From: Flavobacterium lacustre
GTDB lineage: Bacteria > Bacteroidota > Bacteroidia > Flavobacteriales > Flavobacteriaceae
Assembly: GCF_027474525.2 (NCBI RefSeq)
Contig: NZ_CP114882.2
Span: forward strand, 186,001 to 250,000
Direction of reading: 5' to 3'
DNA length: 64,000 nt
Within the stretch, counting starts at the first letter, position 1. Each line of letters opens with the position of its first letter. Positions 47,083 to 58,900 of the stretch are shown piece after piece. The translations under genes and the position numbers were made by a program. The notes under the pieces are model-generated. The model saw nothing but the letters and a program-made list of their open reading frames with translations, searched no databases and was not told the DNA's origin.

Positions 47083-47085
47083 GTC

Positions 47086-50000
47086 TTAGTAAATGTACTC
47101 TTCTTTATTAGCCATCATTTCATTATAATCTTCTTTAGATCCTACAATTGTATGATCATATTCTCTCATACCTGTACCGGCAGGAATTCTATGACCTACA
47201 ATTACATTTTCTTTCAATCCTTCTAAGTAATCAACTTTACCTGCAACAGCAGCTTCGTTTAATACTTTAGTTGTTTCTTGGAAAGATGCAGCAGAAATAA
47301 ATGATTTCGTTTGAAGTGACGCTCTTGTAATACCTTGTAATACTGGTGTTGCAGTTGCAGTAACTACATCACGGGCAACAACAAGATTTTTATCTGTACG
47401 TTTCAAAAGAGAGTTTTCATCACGCAACTCACGAGGCGTGATAATTTGTCCTTCTTTTAAAGCACTAGAATCTCCAGCATCTTCAACCACTTTCATACCG
47501 TATAATTTATCATTTTGAACGATAAAGTCTTTAGTGTGAATTAATTGATCTTCTAAGAATAAAGTATCACCTGGATCTTGTACTCTTACTTTACGCATCA
47601 TTTGACGTATTACTACTTCAAAGTGTTTGTCATTGATTTTTACCCCTTGTAAACGGTATACTTCTTGAATTTCATTAACCAAATACTGTTGAACAGCTGC
47701 TGGTCCTTGAATTCTTAAAATATCGTCTGGAGTAATTGCACCATCAGACAATGGAACTCCTGCTCTTACGAAGTCATTTTCTTGAACTAGAATTTGGCTT
47801 GATAATTTAACCAAGTATTTTCTAATATCTCCAAATTTAGATTCGATAACGATCTCACGGTTACCTCTTTTAATTTTTCCAAAAGAAACAACACCATCAA
47901 TTTCAGAAACTACCGCTGGGTTTGAAGGATTACGAGCTTCTAACAACTCTGTAATTCTAGGTAAACCTCCAGTAATATCTCCTGATTTAGAAGAACGACG
48001 TGGAATTTTTACCAATACTTTACCTGCTTTAATTTTCTCACCGTTTTCAACCATCAAGTGGGCTCCAACTGGTAAGTTATATGAACGAATTAGTTCCCCT
48101 TCTTTACCGTAAACCAATAAAGTTGGAATTAATTTTTTAGCTCTGGATTCAGAAATTACTTTTTCTTGGAAACCGGTTTGCTCATCAATTTCAACCATGA
48201 ATGATTGACCTTGCTCTAAATCTTCGTAAGCAATTTTACCTGTAAACTCAGAAACGATAACTCCATTATATGGATCCCATTTACAGATTACATCTCCTTT
48301 TACAACAGACTGACCGTCTTTTACAAAAATACTTGAACCGTAAGGAATATTATTAGTACTCAAAAGAATACCTGTTTTCTCGTCAATTAATTTCAACTCT
48401 GTAGAACGAGACACAACGATATCAACAGCGTTTCCTTCGTTATCTTCTCCTTTAACAGTTTTTAAATCTTCAATTTCAAGCTTACCGTTGAATCTTGTAA
48501 CAATACTGGATTCTTCAGATATACCACCCGCAACCCCACCAACGTGGAATGTACGTAATGTTAACTGTGTACCTGGCTCTCCAATAGATTGAGCAGCGAT
48601 AACTCCTACTGCCTCACCTCTTTGTGTCATTTTTCCGGTAGCTAAGTTTCTACCGTAACATTTAGCACAAATACCTTTCAACGCTTCACAAGTTAATGGA
48701 GAACGCACTTCCACTTTCTCAACCGGAGAAGCTTCAATTGCTTTCATTATAGCTTCTGTGATTTGTTCACCAGATTTAACTAAAATCTCACTATTCAAAG
48801 GATTAATTACGTCTTGTAATGCAACACGTCCTAAAATTCTTTCTCCTAGTGATTCTACGATTTCTTCGTTTTTCTTCAATGCAGAAACTTCGACACCTCT
48901 TAAAGTACCACAATCCTCAATGTTAACAATAACGTCTTGAGAAACATCATGTAATCTTCTTGTCAAGTATCCAGCATCCGCTGTTTTAAGAGCCGTATCC
49001 GCAAGACCTTTACGCGCACCGTGAGTAGAGATAAAGTACTCAAGGATAGAAAGACCTTCTTTAAAGTTAGAAAGAATCGGGTTTTCAATAATTTCACCAC
49101 CACCAGCATTTGATTTTTTAGGCTTAGCCATCAAACCACGCATACCAGTTAACTGACGAATTTGTTCTTTTGAACCCCTTGCTCCAGAATCAAGCATCAT
49201 ATACACAGAGTTGAAACCTTGTTGGTCTTCTCTAATGTTTTTCATAGCTAACTCTGTCAATTGAGCATTTGTTGAAGTCCATACATCAATAACTTGGTTG
49301 TAACGTTCGTTATTGGTAATAAGACCCATATTATAATTTGCAGAAATTCCTTCAACTTGCTCTCTGGCATCTGCAATTAATTCTCCTTTTCTTTCCGGAA
49401 TTTTGATATCTCCTAATGAGAATGACAATCCACCTTTAAATGCGAATTTGTATCCCATATCTTTCATATTGTCCAAGAAAGCAGCTGTAGTTGGAACATT
49501 CGTAACACTTAATACGTGTCCGATAATGTCTCTAAGGTTTTTCTTAGTCAATACATCATTGATATATCCTGCAGCTTCTGGAACTACTTCATTAAACAAT
49601 ACACGACCTGCAGTTGTTTTTACGATTTGGTAAACCAACTCTCCAGCTTCATTAAAATCTTTTGCTCTAATTTTCACAGAAGCATTCAATTCTAATTTTC
49701 CTTCGTTTAATGCAATATTTACTTCTTCAGCAGAATAAAAAGTTAAGCCTTCACCTAAAATTTTCAATTCTGGAGTTGACAAACGCTCTTTGGTCATATA
49801 GTATAGACCAAGTACCATGTCCTGAGAAGGTACCGTAATCGGAGCACCATTAGCAGGATTCAAGATATTGTGAGAAGCCAACATTAACAATTGAGCTTCT
49901 AAAATAGCCTCTGGTCCTAACGGCAAGTGAACCGCCATTTGATCCCCATCAAAATCCGCATTAAATGCCGTACAAACTAAAGGGTGTAATTGGATTGCTT

Positions 50001-51396
50001 TTCCTTCAATTAATTTTGGTTGGAATGCCTGAATACCAAGTCTGTGCAAAGTAGGTGCACGATTCAGTAATATTGGGTGACCTTTGATAACATTTTCAAG
50101 GATATCCCAAACTACAGGCTCTTTTTTGTCTATTATTTTCTTAGCTGATTTAACCGTTTTAACAATACCTCTTTCAATCAATTTACGGATAACAAAAGGT
50201 TTGTATAGTTCAGATGCCATATCTTTCGGAATACCACATTCGAACAATTTCAATTCAGGTCCAACAACAATTACCGAACGAGCAGAATAATCCACACGTT
50301 TTCCAAGTAAGTTTTGACGGAAACGTCCTTGCTTACCTTTTAAGGAATCAGATAATGATTTTAATGGTCTGTTTGATTCTGTTTTTACAGCAGATGCTTT
50401 ACGAGTATTATCGAAAAGTGAATCTACAGATTCTTGCAACATACGTTTTTCGTTTCTCAAGATCACTTCTGGAGCTTTAATCTCCATTAATCTTTTCAAA
50501 CGGTTGTTACGTATAATTACGCGACGGTATAAGTCATTTAAATCTGAAGTTGCAAAACGACCTCCATCAAGTGGAACTAATGGACGCAATTCTGGTGGAA
50601 TAACTGGTACCACTTTCATAATCATCCATTCTGGACGATTCTCACGGTTCAAGTTAGACTCACGGAAAGATTCAACAACTTGTAATCTTTTTAATGCTTC
50701 CGTTTTACGTTGTTTAGACGTTTCGTTGTTTGCATTATGTCTCAATTGGTAAGACAATGCATCTAAATCAATTCTTGCTAATAAATCCATGATACATTCT
50801 GCTCCCATTTTGGCAACAAATTTATTAGGATCAAAATCATCAAGATACTGATTGTCTGCAGGAAGAGTATCTAAAATATTCAAATATTCTTCTTCAGTCA
50901 AAAAGTCTAATCTTTGTAATGATTCTCCATCAGCATTTTTAGCAATACCAGCTTGGATTACTACGTATCTTTCGTAATAAATAATCATATCTAATTTCTT
51001 AGATGGAAGACCAAGGATATAACCAATTTTGTTAGGAAGAGAACGGAAATACCAAATATGAGCAATTGGCACAACAAGATTGATGTGACCAACTCTGTCT
51101 CTACGTACTTTTTTCTCAGTAACTTCAACACCACAACGGTCACAAATGATTCCTTTATAGCGAATTCTTTTATATTTACCACAAGCACATTCAAAATCTT
51201 TTACTGGTCCGAAAATTCTTTCGCAGAAAAGACCATCACGCTCTGGTTTGTGCGTTCTGTAGTTGATAGTTTCTGGCTTCAATACTTCACCTCTTGATTC
51301 TTTCAAGATAGATTCAGGAGAAGCTAGTCCTATGGAAATTTTGTTGAATCTTTTTACAGGATTCTTATCTTTATTATTATTTCTATTATTCATCAT
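47086..51396 (-). CDS. rpoC: DNA-directed RNA polymerase subunit beta'
   Basis: This is the catalytic large subunit of RNA polymerase, 1436 residues. Zinc motifs appear near residues 65-85 ([20 protein letters not shown]) and later in [16 protein letters not shown]. The catalytic loop [12 protein letters not shown] carries the three Mg-binding Asp near 463. The trigger-loop region lies near [15 protein letters not shown]. It follows rpoB after 300 bases rather than being tightly coupled, with the palindromic AAAGTC repeat and a hairpin between them. Confidence 0.98.
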   Translation of the reverse strand: MMNNRNNNKDKNPVKRFNKISIGLASPESILKESRGEVLKPETINYRTHKPERDGLFCERIFGPVKDFECACGKYKRIRYKGIICDRCGVEVTEKKVRRDRVGHINLVVPIAHIWYFRSLPNKIGYILGLPSKKLDMIIYYERYVVIQAGIAKNADGESLQRLDFLTEEEYLNILDTLPADNQYLDDFDPNKFVAKMGAECIMDLLARIDLDALSYQLRHNANNETSKQRKTEALKRLQVVESFRESNLNRENRPEWMIMKVVPVIPPELRPLVPLDGGRFATSDLNDLYRRVIIRNNRLKRLMEIKAPEVILRNEKRMLQESVDSLFDNTRKASAVKTESNRPLKSLSDSLKGKQGRFRQNLLGKRVDYSARSVIVVGPELKLFECGIPKDMASELYKPFVIRKLIERGIVKTVKSAKKIIDKKEPVVWDILENVIKGHPILLNRAPTLHRLGIQAFQPKLIEGKAIQLHPLVCTAFNADFDGDQMAVHLPLGPEAILEAQLLMLASHNILNPANGAPITVPSQDMVLGLYYMTKERLSTPELKILGEGLTFYSAEEVNIALNEGKLELNASVKIRAKDFNEAGELVYQIVKTTAGRVLFNEVVPEAAGYINDVLTKKNLRDIIGHVLSVTNVPTTAAFLDNMKDMGYKFAFKGGLSFSLGDIKIPERKGELIADAREQVEGISANYNMGLITNNERYNQVIDVWTSTNAQLTELAMKNIREDQQGFNSVYMMLDSGARGSKEQIRQLTGMRGLMAKPKKSNAGGGEIIENPILSNFKEGLSILEYFISTHGARKGLADTALKTADAGYLTRRLHDVSQDVIVNIEDCGTLRGVEVSALKKNEEIVESLGERILGRVALQDVINPLNSEILVKSGEQITEAIMKAIEASPVEKVEVRSPLTCEALKGICAKCYGRNLATGKMTQRGEAVGVIAAQSIGEPGTQLTLRTFHVGGVAGGISEESSIVTRFNGKLEIEDLKTVKGEDNEGNAVDIVVSRSTELKLIDEKTGILLSTNNIPYGSSIFVKDGQSVVKGDVICKWDPYNGVIVSEFTGKIAYEDLEQGQSFMVEIDEQTGFQEKVISESRAKKLIPTLLVYGKEGELIRSYNLPVGAHLMVENGEKIKAGKVLVKIPRRSSKSGDITGGLPRITELLEARNPSNPAVVSEIDGVVSFGKIKRGNREIVIESKFGDIRKYLVKLSSQILVQENDFVRAGVPLSDGAITPDDILRIQGPAAVQQYLVNEIQEVYRLQGVKINDKHFEVVIRQMMRKVRVQDPGDTLFLEDQLIHTKDFIVQNDKLYGMKVVEDAGDSSALKEGQIITPRELRDENSLLKRTDKNLVVARDVVTATATPVLQGITRASLQTKSFISAASFQETTKVLNEAAVAGKVDYLEGLKENVIVGHRIPAGTGMREYDHTIVGSKEDYNEMMANKEEYIY

Positions 51397-51445
51397 AGTT
51401 TTTACTATTGATTTATTTGCAATTAAAAAATTGATTTTAGTTATT

Positions 51446-51519
51446 AGTCTAAAGTCAAATGTCGTAAAGTAGTAAAGTCTCGATTGACTTTGGACTTTGG
51501 ACTTTCAAACTTTGGACTT
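51446..51519. repeat. AAAGTC/GACTTT palindromic intergenic repeat, copy 3
   Basis: AGTCTAAAGTCAAATGTCG faces TGACTTTGGACTTTGGACTT and more GGACTT blocks, a clear copy of the family seen at 17120 and 17441. It lies in the 300-base gap between rpoB and rpoC, just upstream of the rpoC start. Confidence 0.65.
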
Positions 51520-51659
51520 AAAACACTACCTCGGATTACTTCTCTAAACTTTCAAAAAAGATATTTTGAAGTGCTAATTATAAAACCCATATTGGTTTAC
51601 ATAAAAAATCGGAACGGGTTACGGGTATAAATCCTAAAAACTCTTATAAATGAGTAATC

Positions 51660-51679
51660 AGCCCCGAAAAATCGGGACT
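51660..51679 (-). terminator. Hairpin after rpoB (partial terminator?)
   Basis: AGCCCCGA and TCGGGACT pair across a four-base loop. No long T-run follows, so rpoC may be read by incomplete termination. The adjoining AGTTTTCAGTCCCGA (reverse complement, 51672-51686) also occurs at 14388-14402. Confidence 0.5.
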
Positions 51680-51696
51680 GAAAACTAAATTTTTTG

Positions 51697-54600
51697 TTAT
51701 TCTTCTAATCTAATGTCTAATCCAAGACCTTTCAATTCATGCATCAATACATTGAATGATTCAGGTAATCCTGGCTCTGGCATAGACTCTCCCTTAACGA
51801 TTGCTTCGTAAGTTTTAGCTCTACCAATAACATCATCAGATTTAACAGTCAAGATTTCTCTAAGTGTACTTGATGCTCCATAAGCTTCAAGTGCCCAAAC
51901 CTCCATCTCTCCAAAACGTTGACCTCCAAATTGAGCTTTACCTCCAAGTGGTTGTTGTGTAATCAACGAGTATGGTCCGATTGAACGTGCGTGCATCTTA
52001 TCATCAACCATGTGTCCTAATTTCAACATATAGATTACACCAACAGTCGCTGCTTGATGGAAACGCTCTCCAGTTCCACCATCATAAAGATGTGTGTGTC
52101 CAAAACGTGGTACTCCTGCTTCATCAGTCAATGCATTGATTTGATCAAGAGAAGCTCCGTCGAAAATTGGTGTAGCAAATTTTCTACCCAAGTTTTGTCC
52201 AGCCCAACCAAGAACAGTTTCATAAATTTGACCGATGTTCATACGTGAAGGCACCCCAAGTGGATTCAACACGATATCAACTGGTGTTCCGTCTTCCAAG
52301 AAAGGCATATCTTCATGACGAACGATACGAGCAACAATACCTTTGTTACCGTGACGTCCTGCCATTTTATCCCCAACTTTCAGTTTACGTTTTTTAGCAA
52401 TATATACTTTAGCTAATTTCAAAATTCCTGCTGGCAATTCATCTCCAACAGTAATTGTGAATTTCTCTCTACGTAATGCTCCTTGTAAATCGTTCAATTT
52501 AATTTTATAGTTATGAATTAAATCATTAACCATTTTATTAGTTACATCATCTGCAACCCATTGACCTTTACTTAAGTGAGCGAAATCTTCAACAGCATAA
52601 AGCATTTTTTGAGTATATTTTTTACCTTTTGGTAAAACTTCTTCACCCAAATCATTCATTACACCTTGAGAGGTTTTCCCGTTTACGATCAAGAAAAGTT
52701 TTTCTACCAATCTGTCTTTTAATTCAACAAATTTAACTTCAAACTCCATTTCAAGTGCTCCTAAAGCATCTTTATCTTGAGTACGTTTACGTTTATCTTT
52801 TACTGCTCTTGCAAACAATTTTTTGTCTAAAACAACACCGTGTAAAGATGGAGACGCTTTCAATGAAGCATCTTTTACATCCCCTGCTTTATCCCCGAAG
52901 ATTGCACGAAGCAATTTTTCTTCCGGAGTAGGATCTGATTCTCCTTTTGGTGTAATTTTTCCGATAAGAATGTCGCCAGGTTTAACCTCAGCTCCAATTC
53001 TGATCATACCATTTTCATCTAAATCTTTAGTAGCTTCTTCAGAAACGTTAGGAATATCGTTTGTTAACTCTTCATTTCCTAACTTAGTATCTCTAACCTC
53101 TAATGAATAATCATCAACATGAATAGAAGTAAAAATATCGTCACGAACTACTTTTTCAGAAATAACAATCGCATCCTCAAAGTTATACCCTTTCCATGGC
53201 ATGAACGCTACTTTTAGGTTACGACCTAAAGCTAATTCCCCATTTTGAGTTGCATATCCTTCAGACAATACTTGACCAAGAACTACTCTGTCCCCTTTTC
53301 TTACGATAGGTTTCAAGTTGATACTTGTACCTTGATTGGTTTTTCTAAATTTAATTAGATTGTATGTTTTATCATCTGATTCAAAACTCACCATTCTTTC
53401 TTCTTCAGAACGATCGTATTTGATAGTGATAATATTAGCATCTACATATTCTACTGTTCCGTTTCCTTCAGCATTGATTAAAACTCTGGAATCAGAAGCA
53501 ACTTGACGCTCCAATCCAGTTCCAACAATAGGAGCTTCAGGACGAATTAATGGTACAGCTTGACGCATCATGTTAGATCCCATCAAGGCTCTATTCGCAT
53601 CATCATGTTCCAAGAACGGAATCAACGAAGCTGAAATAGAAGCAATTTGATTTGGAGCAACGTCAGTATAATCAACATTAGTTGGTTCAATTACTGGGAA
53701 ATCACCTTCTTGACGAGCAATTACGTTATCAGCAGTAATTTTTCCTGTAGCATCCATTTCGATATTTGCTTGCGCAATCATCATTCCTTCTTCTTCTTCA
53801 GCACTTAAGTAAATTGGAGTAGATTCTAAATCTACAATTCCATTAGTCACTTTACGGTAAGGTGTTTCAATGAAACCCATTCCGTTTACTTTAGCATAAA
53901 CACCAAGAGATGAAATCAAACCAATATTTGGTCCCTCAGGAGTTTCAATTGGACATAAACGTCCGTAGTGCGTATAGTGAACGTCACGAACCTCAAATCC
54001 AGCTCTTTCTCTCGAAAGTCCACCTGGTCCTAGCGCAGATAATCTTCTTTTGTGCGTAATCTCAGCTAATGGATTCGTTTGATCCATAAATTGAGACAAC
54101 TGGTTTGTACCAAAGAAAGAATTGATAACTGATGATAATGTTTTAGCATTAATCAAATCAATTGGTGTAAACACCTCGTTATCTCTAACGTTCATACGCT
54201 CTCTAATAGTTCTAGCCATACGAGCTAAACCAACACCGAATTGTTGAGACAATTGTTCTCCAACTGTTCTAACACGACGGTTTGATAAGTGATCAATATC
54301 ATCAATCTCTGCTTTAGAGTTGATCAATTCAATCAAATATTTTACAATGGTAATGATATCTTCTTTGGTAAGCACTTGCTTTTCCATCGGAATATCTAAA
54401 CCAAGTTTTTTATTCATCCTGTAACGACCTACTTCACCTAAGTTATAACGTTGGTCAGAGAAGAATAATTTATCTATAATACCACGAGCAGTTTCTTCAT
54501 CAGGCGGTTCTGCGTTACGCAATTGTCTGTAGATATGCTCAACAGCTTCTTTTTCAGAGTTTGTTGGATCTTTTTGTAACGTATTGTGAATGATTGCATA

Positions 54601-55512
54601 ATCACCTTGATTTGCATCTTCTTTATGTAACAAAATAGATTTAACGTTAGAATCAATGATTTCTTCCACATTATCTTTGTCGATAATAGTATCTCTATCA
54701 AGGATTATTTCGTTACGTTCGATAGAAACTACTTCACCAGTATCTTCATCAACGAAATCTTCATGCCATGTATTCAATACACGTGCAGCTAATTTTCTAC
54801 CGATATATTTTTTAAGTCCTGTTTTAGAAACTTTAATTTCCTCAGCAAGATCAAAAATCTCAAGAATATCTTTATCTCTTTCGAAACCAATTGCACGGAA
54901 TAAAGTAGTAACCGGCAATTTTTTCTTTCTATCAATATAAGCATACATTACGCTGTTTATATCTGTAGAAAATTCTATCCAAGAACCTTTAAAAGGAATT
55001 ACTCTGGCAGAATATAATTTTGTTCCATTTGCATGGAATGATTGTCCGAAGAAAACACCAGGAGAACGGTGCAATTGCGAAACAACAACACGTTCAGCGC
55101 CATTGATAACAAAAGTACCACTAGGAGTCATATAAGGAATTGTACCAAGATATACATCTTGAACAATAGTTTCAAAATCTTCATGTTCTGGATCTGTACA
55201 GTACAGTTTTAACCTAGCTTTTAAAGGTACACTATAAGTAAGACCGCGTTCAATACATTCTTGAATTGTGTAACGCGGAGGATCAACAAAATAATCAAGG
55301 AATTCCAATACAAAGTTATTTCTTGTATCTGTAATAGGAAAGTTTTCCATGAAGGTATTGTATAGCCCTTCGTCGCCTCTTTCGTCAGATTTAGTTTCTA
55401 ATTGAAAAAAATCTTTAAACGATTTAACCTGAACATCTAGAAAATCTGGATATTGAGGTATGTTTTTTGTTGAGGCAAAATTCAATCTTTCAGTCTGATT
55501 TGTTATCATCAA
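51697..55512 (-). CDS. rpoB: DNA-directed RNA polymerase subunit beta
   Basis: This is the second large subunit of RNA polymerase, 1271 residues. The rifampicin-pocket region is intact and shows a sensitive-type sequence ([19 protein letters not shown], then [13 protein letters not shown]). The [20 protein letters not shown] loop contacts the active site. The C-terminus has [20 protein letters not shown]. The start is at 55512 or the next Met at 55509. It follows rplL by 277 bases that contain a strong hairpin. Confidence 0.98.
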   Translation of the reverse strand: MMITNQTERLNFASTKNIPQYPDFLDVQVKSFKDFFQLETKSDERGDEGLYNTFMENFPITDTRNNFVLEFLDYFVDPPRYTIQECIERGLTYSVPLKARLKLYCTDPEHEDFETIVQDVYLGTIPYMTPSGTFVINGAERVVVSQLHRSPGVFFGQSFHANGTKLYSARVIPFKGSWIEFSTDINSVMYAYIDRKKKLPVTTLFRAIGFERDKDILEIFDLAEEIKVSKTGLKKYIGRKLAARVLNTWHEDFVDEDTGEVVSIERNEIILDRDTIIDKDNVEEIIDSNVKSILLHKEDANQGDYAIIHNTLQKDPTNSEKEAVEHIYRQLRNAEPPDEETARGIIDKLFFSDQRYNLGEVGRYRMNKKLGLDIPMEKQVLTKEDIITIVKYLIELINSKAEIDDIDHLSNRRVRTVGEQLSQQFGVGLARMARTIRERMNVRDNEVFTPIDLINAKTLSSVINSFFGTNQLSQFMDQTNPLAEITHKRRLSALGPGGLSRERAGFEVRDVHYTHYGRLCPIETPEGPNIGLISSLGVYAKVNGMGFIETPYRKVTNGIVDLESTPIYLSAEEEEGMMIAQANIEMDATGKITADNVIARQEGDFPVIEPTNVDYTDVAPNQIASISASLIPFLEHDDANRALMGSNMMRQAVPLIRPEAPIVGTGLERQVASDSRVLINAEGNGTVEYVDANIITIKYDRSEEERMVSFESDDKTYNLIKFRKTNQGTSINLKPIVRKGDRVVLGQVLSEGYATQNGELALGRNLKVAFMPWKGYNFEDAIVISEKVVRDDIFTSIHVDDYSLEVRDTKLGNEELTNDIPNVSEEATKDLDENGMIRIGAEVKPGDILIGKITPKGESDPTPEEKLLRAIFGDKAGDVKDASLKASPSLHGVVLDKKLFARAVKDKRKRTQDKDALGALEMEFEVKFVELKDRLVEKLFLIVNGKTSQGVMNDLGEEVLPKGKKYTQKMLYAVEDFAHLSKGQWVADDVTNKMVNDLIHNYKIKLNDLQGALRREKFTITVGDELPAGILKLAKVYIAKKRKLKVGDKMAGRHGNKGIVARIVRHEDMPFLEDGTPVDIVLNPLGVPSRMNIGQIYETVLGWAGQNLGRKFATPIFDGASLDQINALTDEAGVPRFGHTHLYDGGTGERFHQAATVGVIYMLKLGHMVDDKMHARSIGPYSLITQQPLGGKAQFGGQRFGEMEVWALEAYGASSTLREILTVKSDDVIGRAKTYEAIVKGESMPEPGLPESFNVLMHELKGLGLDIRLEE

Positions 55513-55729
55513 TGGACAAAATTTTGATTAAAAAAAGTAATTTTTTGTGTAAAACACTATTTATTTTATAAAACAATCAATACTTTTTATTTATAATCAA
55601 TACCTCTTTAAAAATAACTCAAGAGCTTACTCTTTCATTGATTTTCTTTCATCGTATTGATTTAAAAACCTTTTCGTATTTTAAACTATTTTATAATAAA
55701 ATTTGATATAATTTTATTATACGAAAAAT

Positions 55730-55767
55730 GGTTTAGGTCATTGAAAGTATATTTCAAGACCTAAACC
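55730..55767 (-). terminator. rplL-rpoB intercistronic hairpin
   Basis: GGTTTAGGTC and GACCTAAACC pair exactly. The inner TTGAAA and TTTCAA also pair, giving a 16-bp stem with a single bulge. On the minus strand ATTTTTC follows. In E. coli the same position holds an attenuator and an RNase III site that set the ribosomal-protein to polymerase ratio. A similar role here is inferred. Confidence 0.65.
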
Positions 55768-55789
55768 TAGTTCTCTAAAGCGAGTTGAA

Positions 55790-56158
55790 TTATTTTAATT
55801 CAACAACAGCTCCAGCTTCTTCTAAAGATTTTTTAAGCCCTTCAGCTTCTTCTTTAGAAACACCTTCTTTAACGTTACTTGGTGCGCTATCTACTACATC
55901 TTTAGCTTCTTTCAAACCTAAACCTGTAAGTTCTTTAACTAATTTTACAACTGCTAATTTAGAAGCTCCAGCTTCTTTTAATACAACTGTAAATTCAGTT
56001 TGAACATCTTCAACAGCAGCGTCACCACCACCTGAAACTACTACTGCAGCAGCAGCTGGTTCGATACCGTACTCATCTTTTAATATTGTTGCTAATTCGT
56101 TAACTTCTTTTACTGTTAGGTTAACTAATTGTTCTGCGAATTGTTTCAAATCTGCCAT
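55790..56158 (-). CDS. rplL: 50S ribosomal protein L7/L12
   Basis: This stalk protein, which recruits translation GTPases, has 122 residues. The N-terminal dimerisation helices are followed by an Ala/Val/Gly hinge ([16 protein letters not shown]) and the C-domain [20 protein letters not shown] with [16 protein letters not shown]. It lies 91 bases after rplJ, in the usual order. Confidence 0.98.
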   Translation of the reverse strand: MADLKQFAEQLVNLTVKEVNELATILKDEYGIEPAAAAVVVSGGGDAAVEDVQTEFTVVLKEAGASKLAVVKLVKELTGLGLKEAKDVVDSAPSNVKEGVSKEEAEGLKKSLEEAGAVVELK

Positions 56159-56249
56159 TTTTTCTATCGTTTTAAAATGATTTGTAAAAATATAATTTAT
56201 TTATTGTGCGCTTTTTAAAATAAAACTTAGACTATTAAAGTCGGTTTTA

Positions 56250-56762
56250 TTATGCTTCCACTTCTTCTGTAGCCTCTTCGCTGTTTGCGAATTGATTTTG
56301 AAGAGCAGAAATAACTCTTTGTGCTGGTGATTGCAACAATCCAATGATTTCGCCAATAAGCTCTTCTTTAGATTTAATAGTTGCTAATGCATCTAATTGA
56401 TCATCTCCAATGTAAACTTCTGCATTAATGTAAGCTCCTTTTAAAATAGGTTTAGCTGATTTTTTGCGGAAATCTTTGATTATTTTTCCAGGTGCATTTG
56501 CAACATCTGAAATAAATATAGCGCTATTACCTGTCAATACAGAAGGTAAATCTCCATAATCATTATCAGAAGCTTCCATTGCTTTTGCAAGCAAAGTGTT
56601 TTTTACAACCTCTAATTTTATACCTGCTTTAAAACAAGCTCTTCTTAAATTTGAAGTTGTTTCTGCATTTAATCCAGAAATATCAGATACATAAATAATA
56701 TTTGTACCAGCTAACTGTGCAGTTAAATCTTCAATCGCGATTGATTTTTCTTCTCTAGTCAT
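56250..56762 (-). CDS. rplJ: 50S ribosomal protein L10
   Basis: This 170-residue stalk base protein holds the L7/L12 dimers. It starts MTREEKSIAIEDLTAQLAGT, includes LRRACFKAGIKLEVVKNTLL, and has a C-terminal L12-binding helix ending in an acidic tail (EEATEEVEA). It lies between rplA and rplL. L10-L12 represses this operon in other bacteria; the 91-base leader of rplL shows no clear target. Confidence 0.97.
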   Translation of the reverse strand: MTREEKSIAIEDLTAQLAGTNIIYVSDISGLNAETTSNLRRACFKAGIKLEVVKNTLLAKAMEASDNDYGDLPSVLTGNSAIFISDVANAPGKIIKDFRKKSAKPILKGAYINAEVYIGDDQLDALATIKSKEELIGEIIGLLQSPAQRVISALQNQFANSEEATEEVEA

Positions 56763-56784
56763 ACTAAAAATTATTAACTACCAA

Positions 56785-57474
56785 TTATACTGCTTTAGGA
56801 TCCAACGCAATTGCTGGACTCATTGTGCTTGTAAGGTGAATTCCTTTAATGTAGGTACCTTTAGCAGCAGTTGGTTTAAGTTTGATTAATGTTTGAATAA
56901 TTTCGTGTGCATTGTCATAAATTTGCTCAGCTCCAAAAGAAACTTTACCAATTCCTGCATGTACGATACCAGTTTTATCAACTTTGAAATCGATTTTACC
57001 AGCTTTAACTTCTTGAACAGCTTTTGCAACATCCATAGTTACAGTTCCTGTTTTAGGGTTTGGCATTAAACCTCTAGGTCCTAATATACGACCTAATGGA
57101 CCTAATTTACCCATAACAGAAGGCATTGTGATGATTACATCAACATCTGTCCAACCATCTTTGATTTTTTGTAAATAATCATCAAGACCAACATAGTCTG
57201 CTCCTGCTGCCAAAGCTTCCGCTTCTTTATCTGGAGTAACCAATGCTAATACTTTAACATCTTTACCAGTTCCATGAGGTAATGTTACCACACCTCTAAC
57301 CATTTGATTCGCTTTTCTTGGATCTACACCCAAACGAACTGCGATATCAACAGACTCATCAAATTTTGCAGAAGCTATAACTTTAATCAATGCAGCAGCA
57401 TCTTTCAAAGAGTATAGTTTATTCTTTTCAATTTTTGAAGCAGCCTCTTTTTGCTTTTTTGTCAATTTTGCCAT
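56785..57474 (-). CDS. rplA: 50S ribosomal protein L1
   Basis: This 229-residue protein of the L1 stalk helps release deacylated tRNA and, in other bacteria, represses rplKA. It contains [39 protein letters not shown] and the ending [14 protein letters not shown], all family signatures. Thirteen bases separate it from rplK. Confidence 0.97.
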   Translation of the reverse strand: MAKLTKKQKEAASKIEKNKLYSLKDAAALIKVIASAKFDESVDIAVRLGVDPRKANQMVRGVVTLPHGTGKDVKVLALVTPDKEAEALAAGADYVGLDDYLQKIKDGWTDVDVIITMPSVMGKLGPLGRILGPRGLMPNPKTGTVTMDVAKAVQEVKAGKIDFKVDKTGIVHAGIGKVSFGAEQIYDNAHEIIQTLIKLKPTAAKGTYIKGIHLTSTMSPAIALDPKAV

Positions 57475-57487
57475 GTCTTTCTCTTAA

Positions 57488-57925
57488 TTAAAAAGGAGCT
57501 TCTCCTGATACAGTTATACCCATAGATCTAGCTGTTCCAGCAACCATACTCATTGCAGACTCCATTGTGAATGCATTTAAGTCAGGCATTTTGTCTTCAG
57601 CAATTGCTCTAATTTGTTCCCAAGTAACACTAGCTACTTTTTTACGATTAGGCTCACCAGAACCAGATTTTAGCTTTGCAGCTTCCATTAACTGAACTGC
57701 TGCTGGAGGAGTTTTTACAACAAAATCAAATGATTTGTCTTTATACACAGTAATTTGTACTGGGCATATTTTGCCGGGTTTATCTTGAGTTCTAGCATTA
57801 AATTGCTTACAAAACTCCATGATGTTTACCCCAGCAGCTCCTAAAGCAGGTCCAACCGGTGGCGACGGATTCGCTGCACCTCCCTTAACTTGTAGTTTAA
57901 CTACCTTACTAATTTCTTTAGCCAT
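57488..57925 (-). CDS. rplK: 50S ribosomal protein L11
   Basis: This 145-residue protein of the GTPase centre has [20 protein letters not shown] at the N-terminus, [14 protein letters not shown] in the middle, and a C-terminal rRNA-binding domain with [20 protein letters not shown]. It lies after nusG with 68 bases between. Confidence 0.98.
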   Translation of the reverse strand: MAKEISKVVKLQVKGGAANPSPPVGPALGAAGVNIMEFCKQFNARTQDKPGKICPVQITVYKDKSFDFVVKTPPAAVQLMEAAKLKSGSGEPNRKKVASVTWEQIRAIAEDKMPDLNAFTMESAMSMVAGTARSMGITVSGEAPF

Positions 57926-57993
57926 TTTTTAAAAAATTTAACACTGCAATCATTGGAAGCGATTGCAATGGATATTATAGATGTAACAAAAAA

Positions 57994-58545
57994 TTATACT
58001 TTTTCAACTTGCATAAAACTCAATTCTAATGGAGTTTTTCTTCCGAAAATTTTCACCATTACTTCTAGTTTACGCTTTTCTTCATTTATTTTTTCAACCG
58101 TACCGTTAAAACCATTAAAAGGACCATCAATAACCTTTATAGTTTCACCTAAGTTAAATGGTATTGCACGAGTATCTGTATTAACAGCCAACTCATCTAC
58201 TTTACCTAACATTCTGTTTACCTCAGAAACTCTCAACGGAACAGGTTCTCCATTTTTTGTCTCTCCTAAAAAACCAATAACACTTGTTATAGACTTAATA
58301 ATATGAGGAATTTCTCCAACTAGGTTTGCTTCTATCATTACATAACCAGGAAAATAAACTTTATCCTTAATTATTTTTTTCCCCTCTTTTACAGTTACTA
58401 CTTTTTCAGTAGGCACTAAAACTTGAGAAACATAATCTCCCATACCTAATCTAGCGATTTCTGTCTCAATGTAAGCTTTCACTTTATTCTCTTGTCCGCT
58501 TACTGCTCGAACGACATACCACTTTTTTATATTATTATCTGTCAT
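57994..58545 (-). CDS. nusG: Transcription termination/antitermination factor NusG
   Basis: This 183-residue protein binds RNA polymerase with its NGN domain (WYVVRAVSGQENKVKAYIET, VLVPTEKVV, YVMIEANLVGE). Its KOW domain follows (GETIKVIDGPFNGFNGTVEK), contacting ribosome or Rho. It lies ten bases after secE. Confidence 0.97.
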   Translation of the reverse strand: MTDNNIKKWYVVRAVSGQENKVKAYIETEIARLGMGDYVSQVLVPTEKVVTVKEGKKIIKDKVYFPGYVMIEANLVGEIPHIIKSITSVIGFLGETKNGEPVPLRVSEVNRMLGKVDELAVNTDTRAIPFNLGETIKVIDGPFNGFNGTVEKINEEKRKLEVMVKIFGRKTPLELSFMQVEKV

Positions 58546-58555
58546 AACAAAAAGA

Positions 58556-58756
58556 TTACGCTTGTTTTAACCAGTTAAAAAATCCAGCCAATGCTTTTGC
58601 AAAAACTTCATCCACTCCCCATGTTGCCAAGGCGAATACTACTGAAAAAACAGCAACAATAATTGTTAGACGTTGTACTTCTGCCCAAGCTGGCCAAGTT
58701 ACATTTGACTTTAATTCTTCAAACGCTTCTGATATGTAATTAACAACTTTTGTCAT
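58556..58756 (-). CDS. secE: Preprotein translocase subunit SecE
   Basis: This 66-residue single-span SecE, the short bacterial form, is a partner of SecY and SecG. An amphipathic helix (YISEAFEELKSNVTWPAWAE) is followed by one transmembrane helix (TIIVAVFSVVFALATWGVDE). It lies between tRNA-Trp and nusG, the usual place in bacteria. Confidence 0.96.
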   Translation of the reverse strand: MTKVVNYISEAFEELKSNVTWPAWAEVQRLTIIVAVFSVVFALATWGVDEVFAKALAGFFNWLKQA

Positions 58757-58772
58757 TATGATATATTTTTTG

Positions 58773-58843
58773 CACGGGCGGAGGGATTCGAACCCCCATC
58801 AACGGTTTTGGAGACCGCTATTCTACCCTTGAACTACGCCCGT
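58773..58843 (-). tRNA. tRNA-Trp (CCA)
   Basis: A cloverleaf on the minus strand has acceptor ACGGGCG/CGCCCGT with a G discriminator, the anticodon loop CTCCAAA, and the T arm GGGGGTTCGAATCCC. CCA is not encoded. It lies between tuf and secE. Confidence 0.95.
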
Positions 58844-58850
58844 TTGTTAA

Positions 58851-58882
58851 AAGCCAGCAACAACCAAAGGCTATGCTGGCTT
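58851..58882 (-). terminator. tuf terminator-like hairpin
   Basis: AAGCCAGCA and TGCTGGCTT pair across 14 bases, with TTTTAAC following on the minus strand. It sits between tuf and tRNA-Trp and may also be a processing site. Confidence 0.65.
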
Positions 58883-58900
58883 AATAATTATTTTATAGGA

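Noticed and set aside
54022..54120. Rifampicin-resistance change in rpoB
   Set aside because: The pocket residues ([19 protein letters not shown] and [13 protein letters not shown]) look like the sensitive type.
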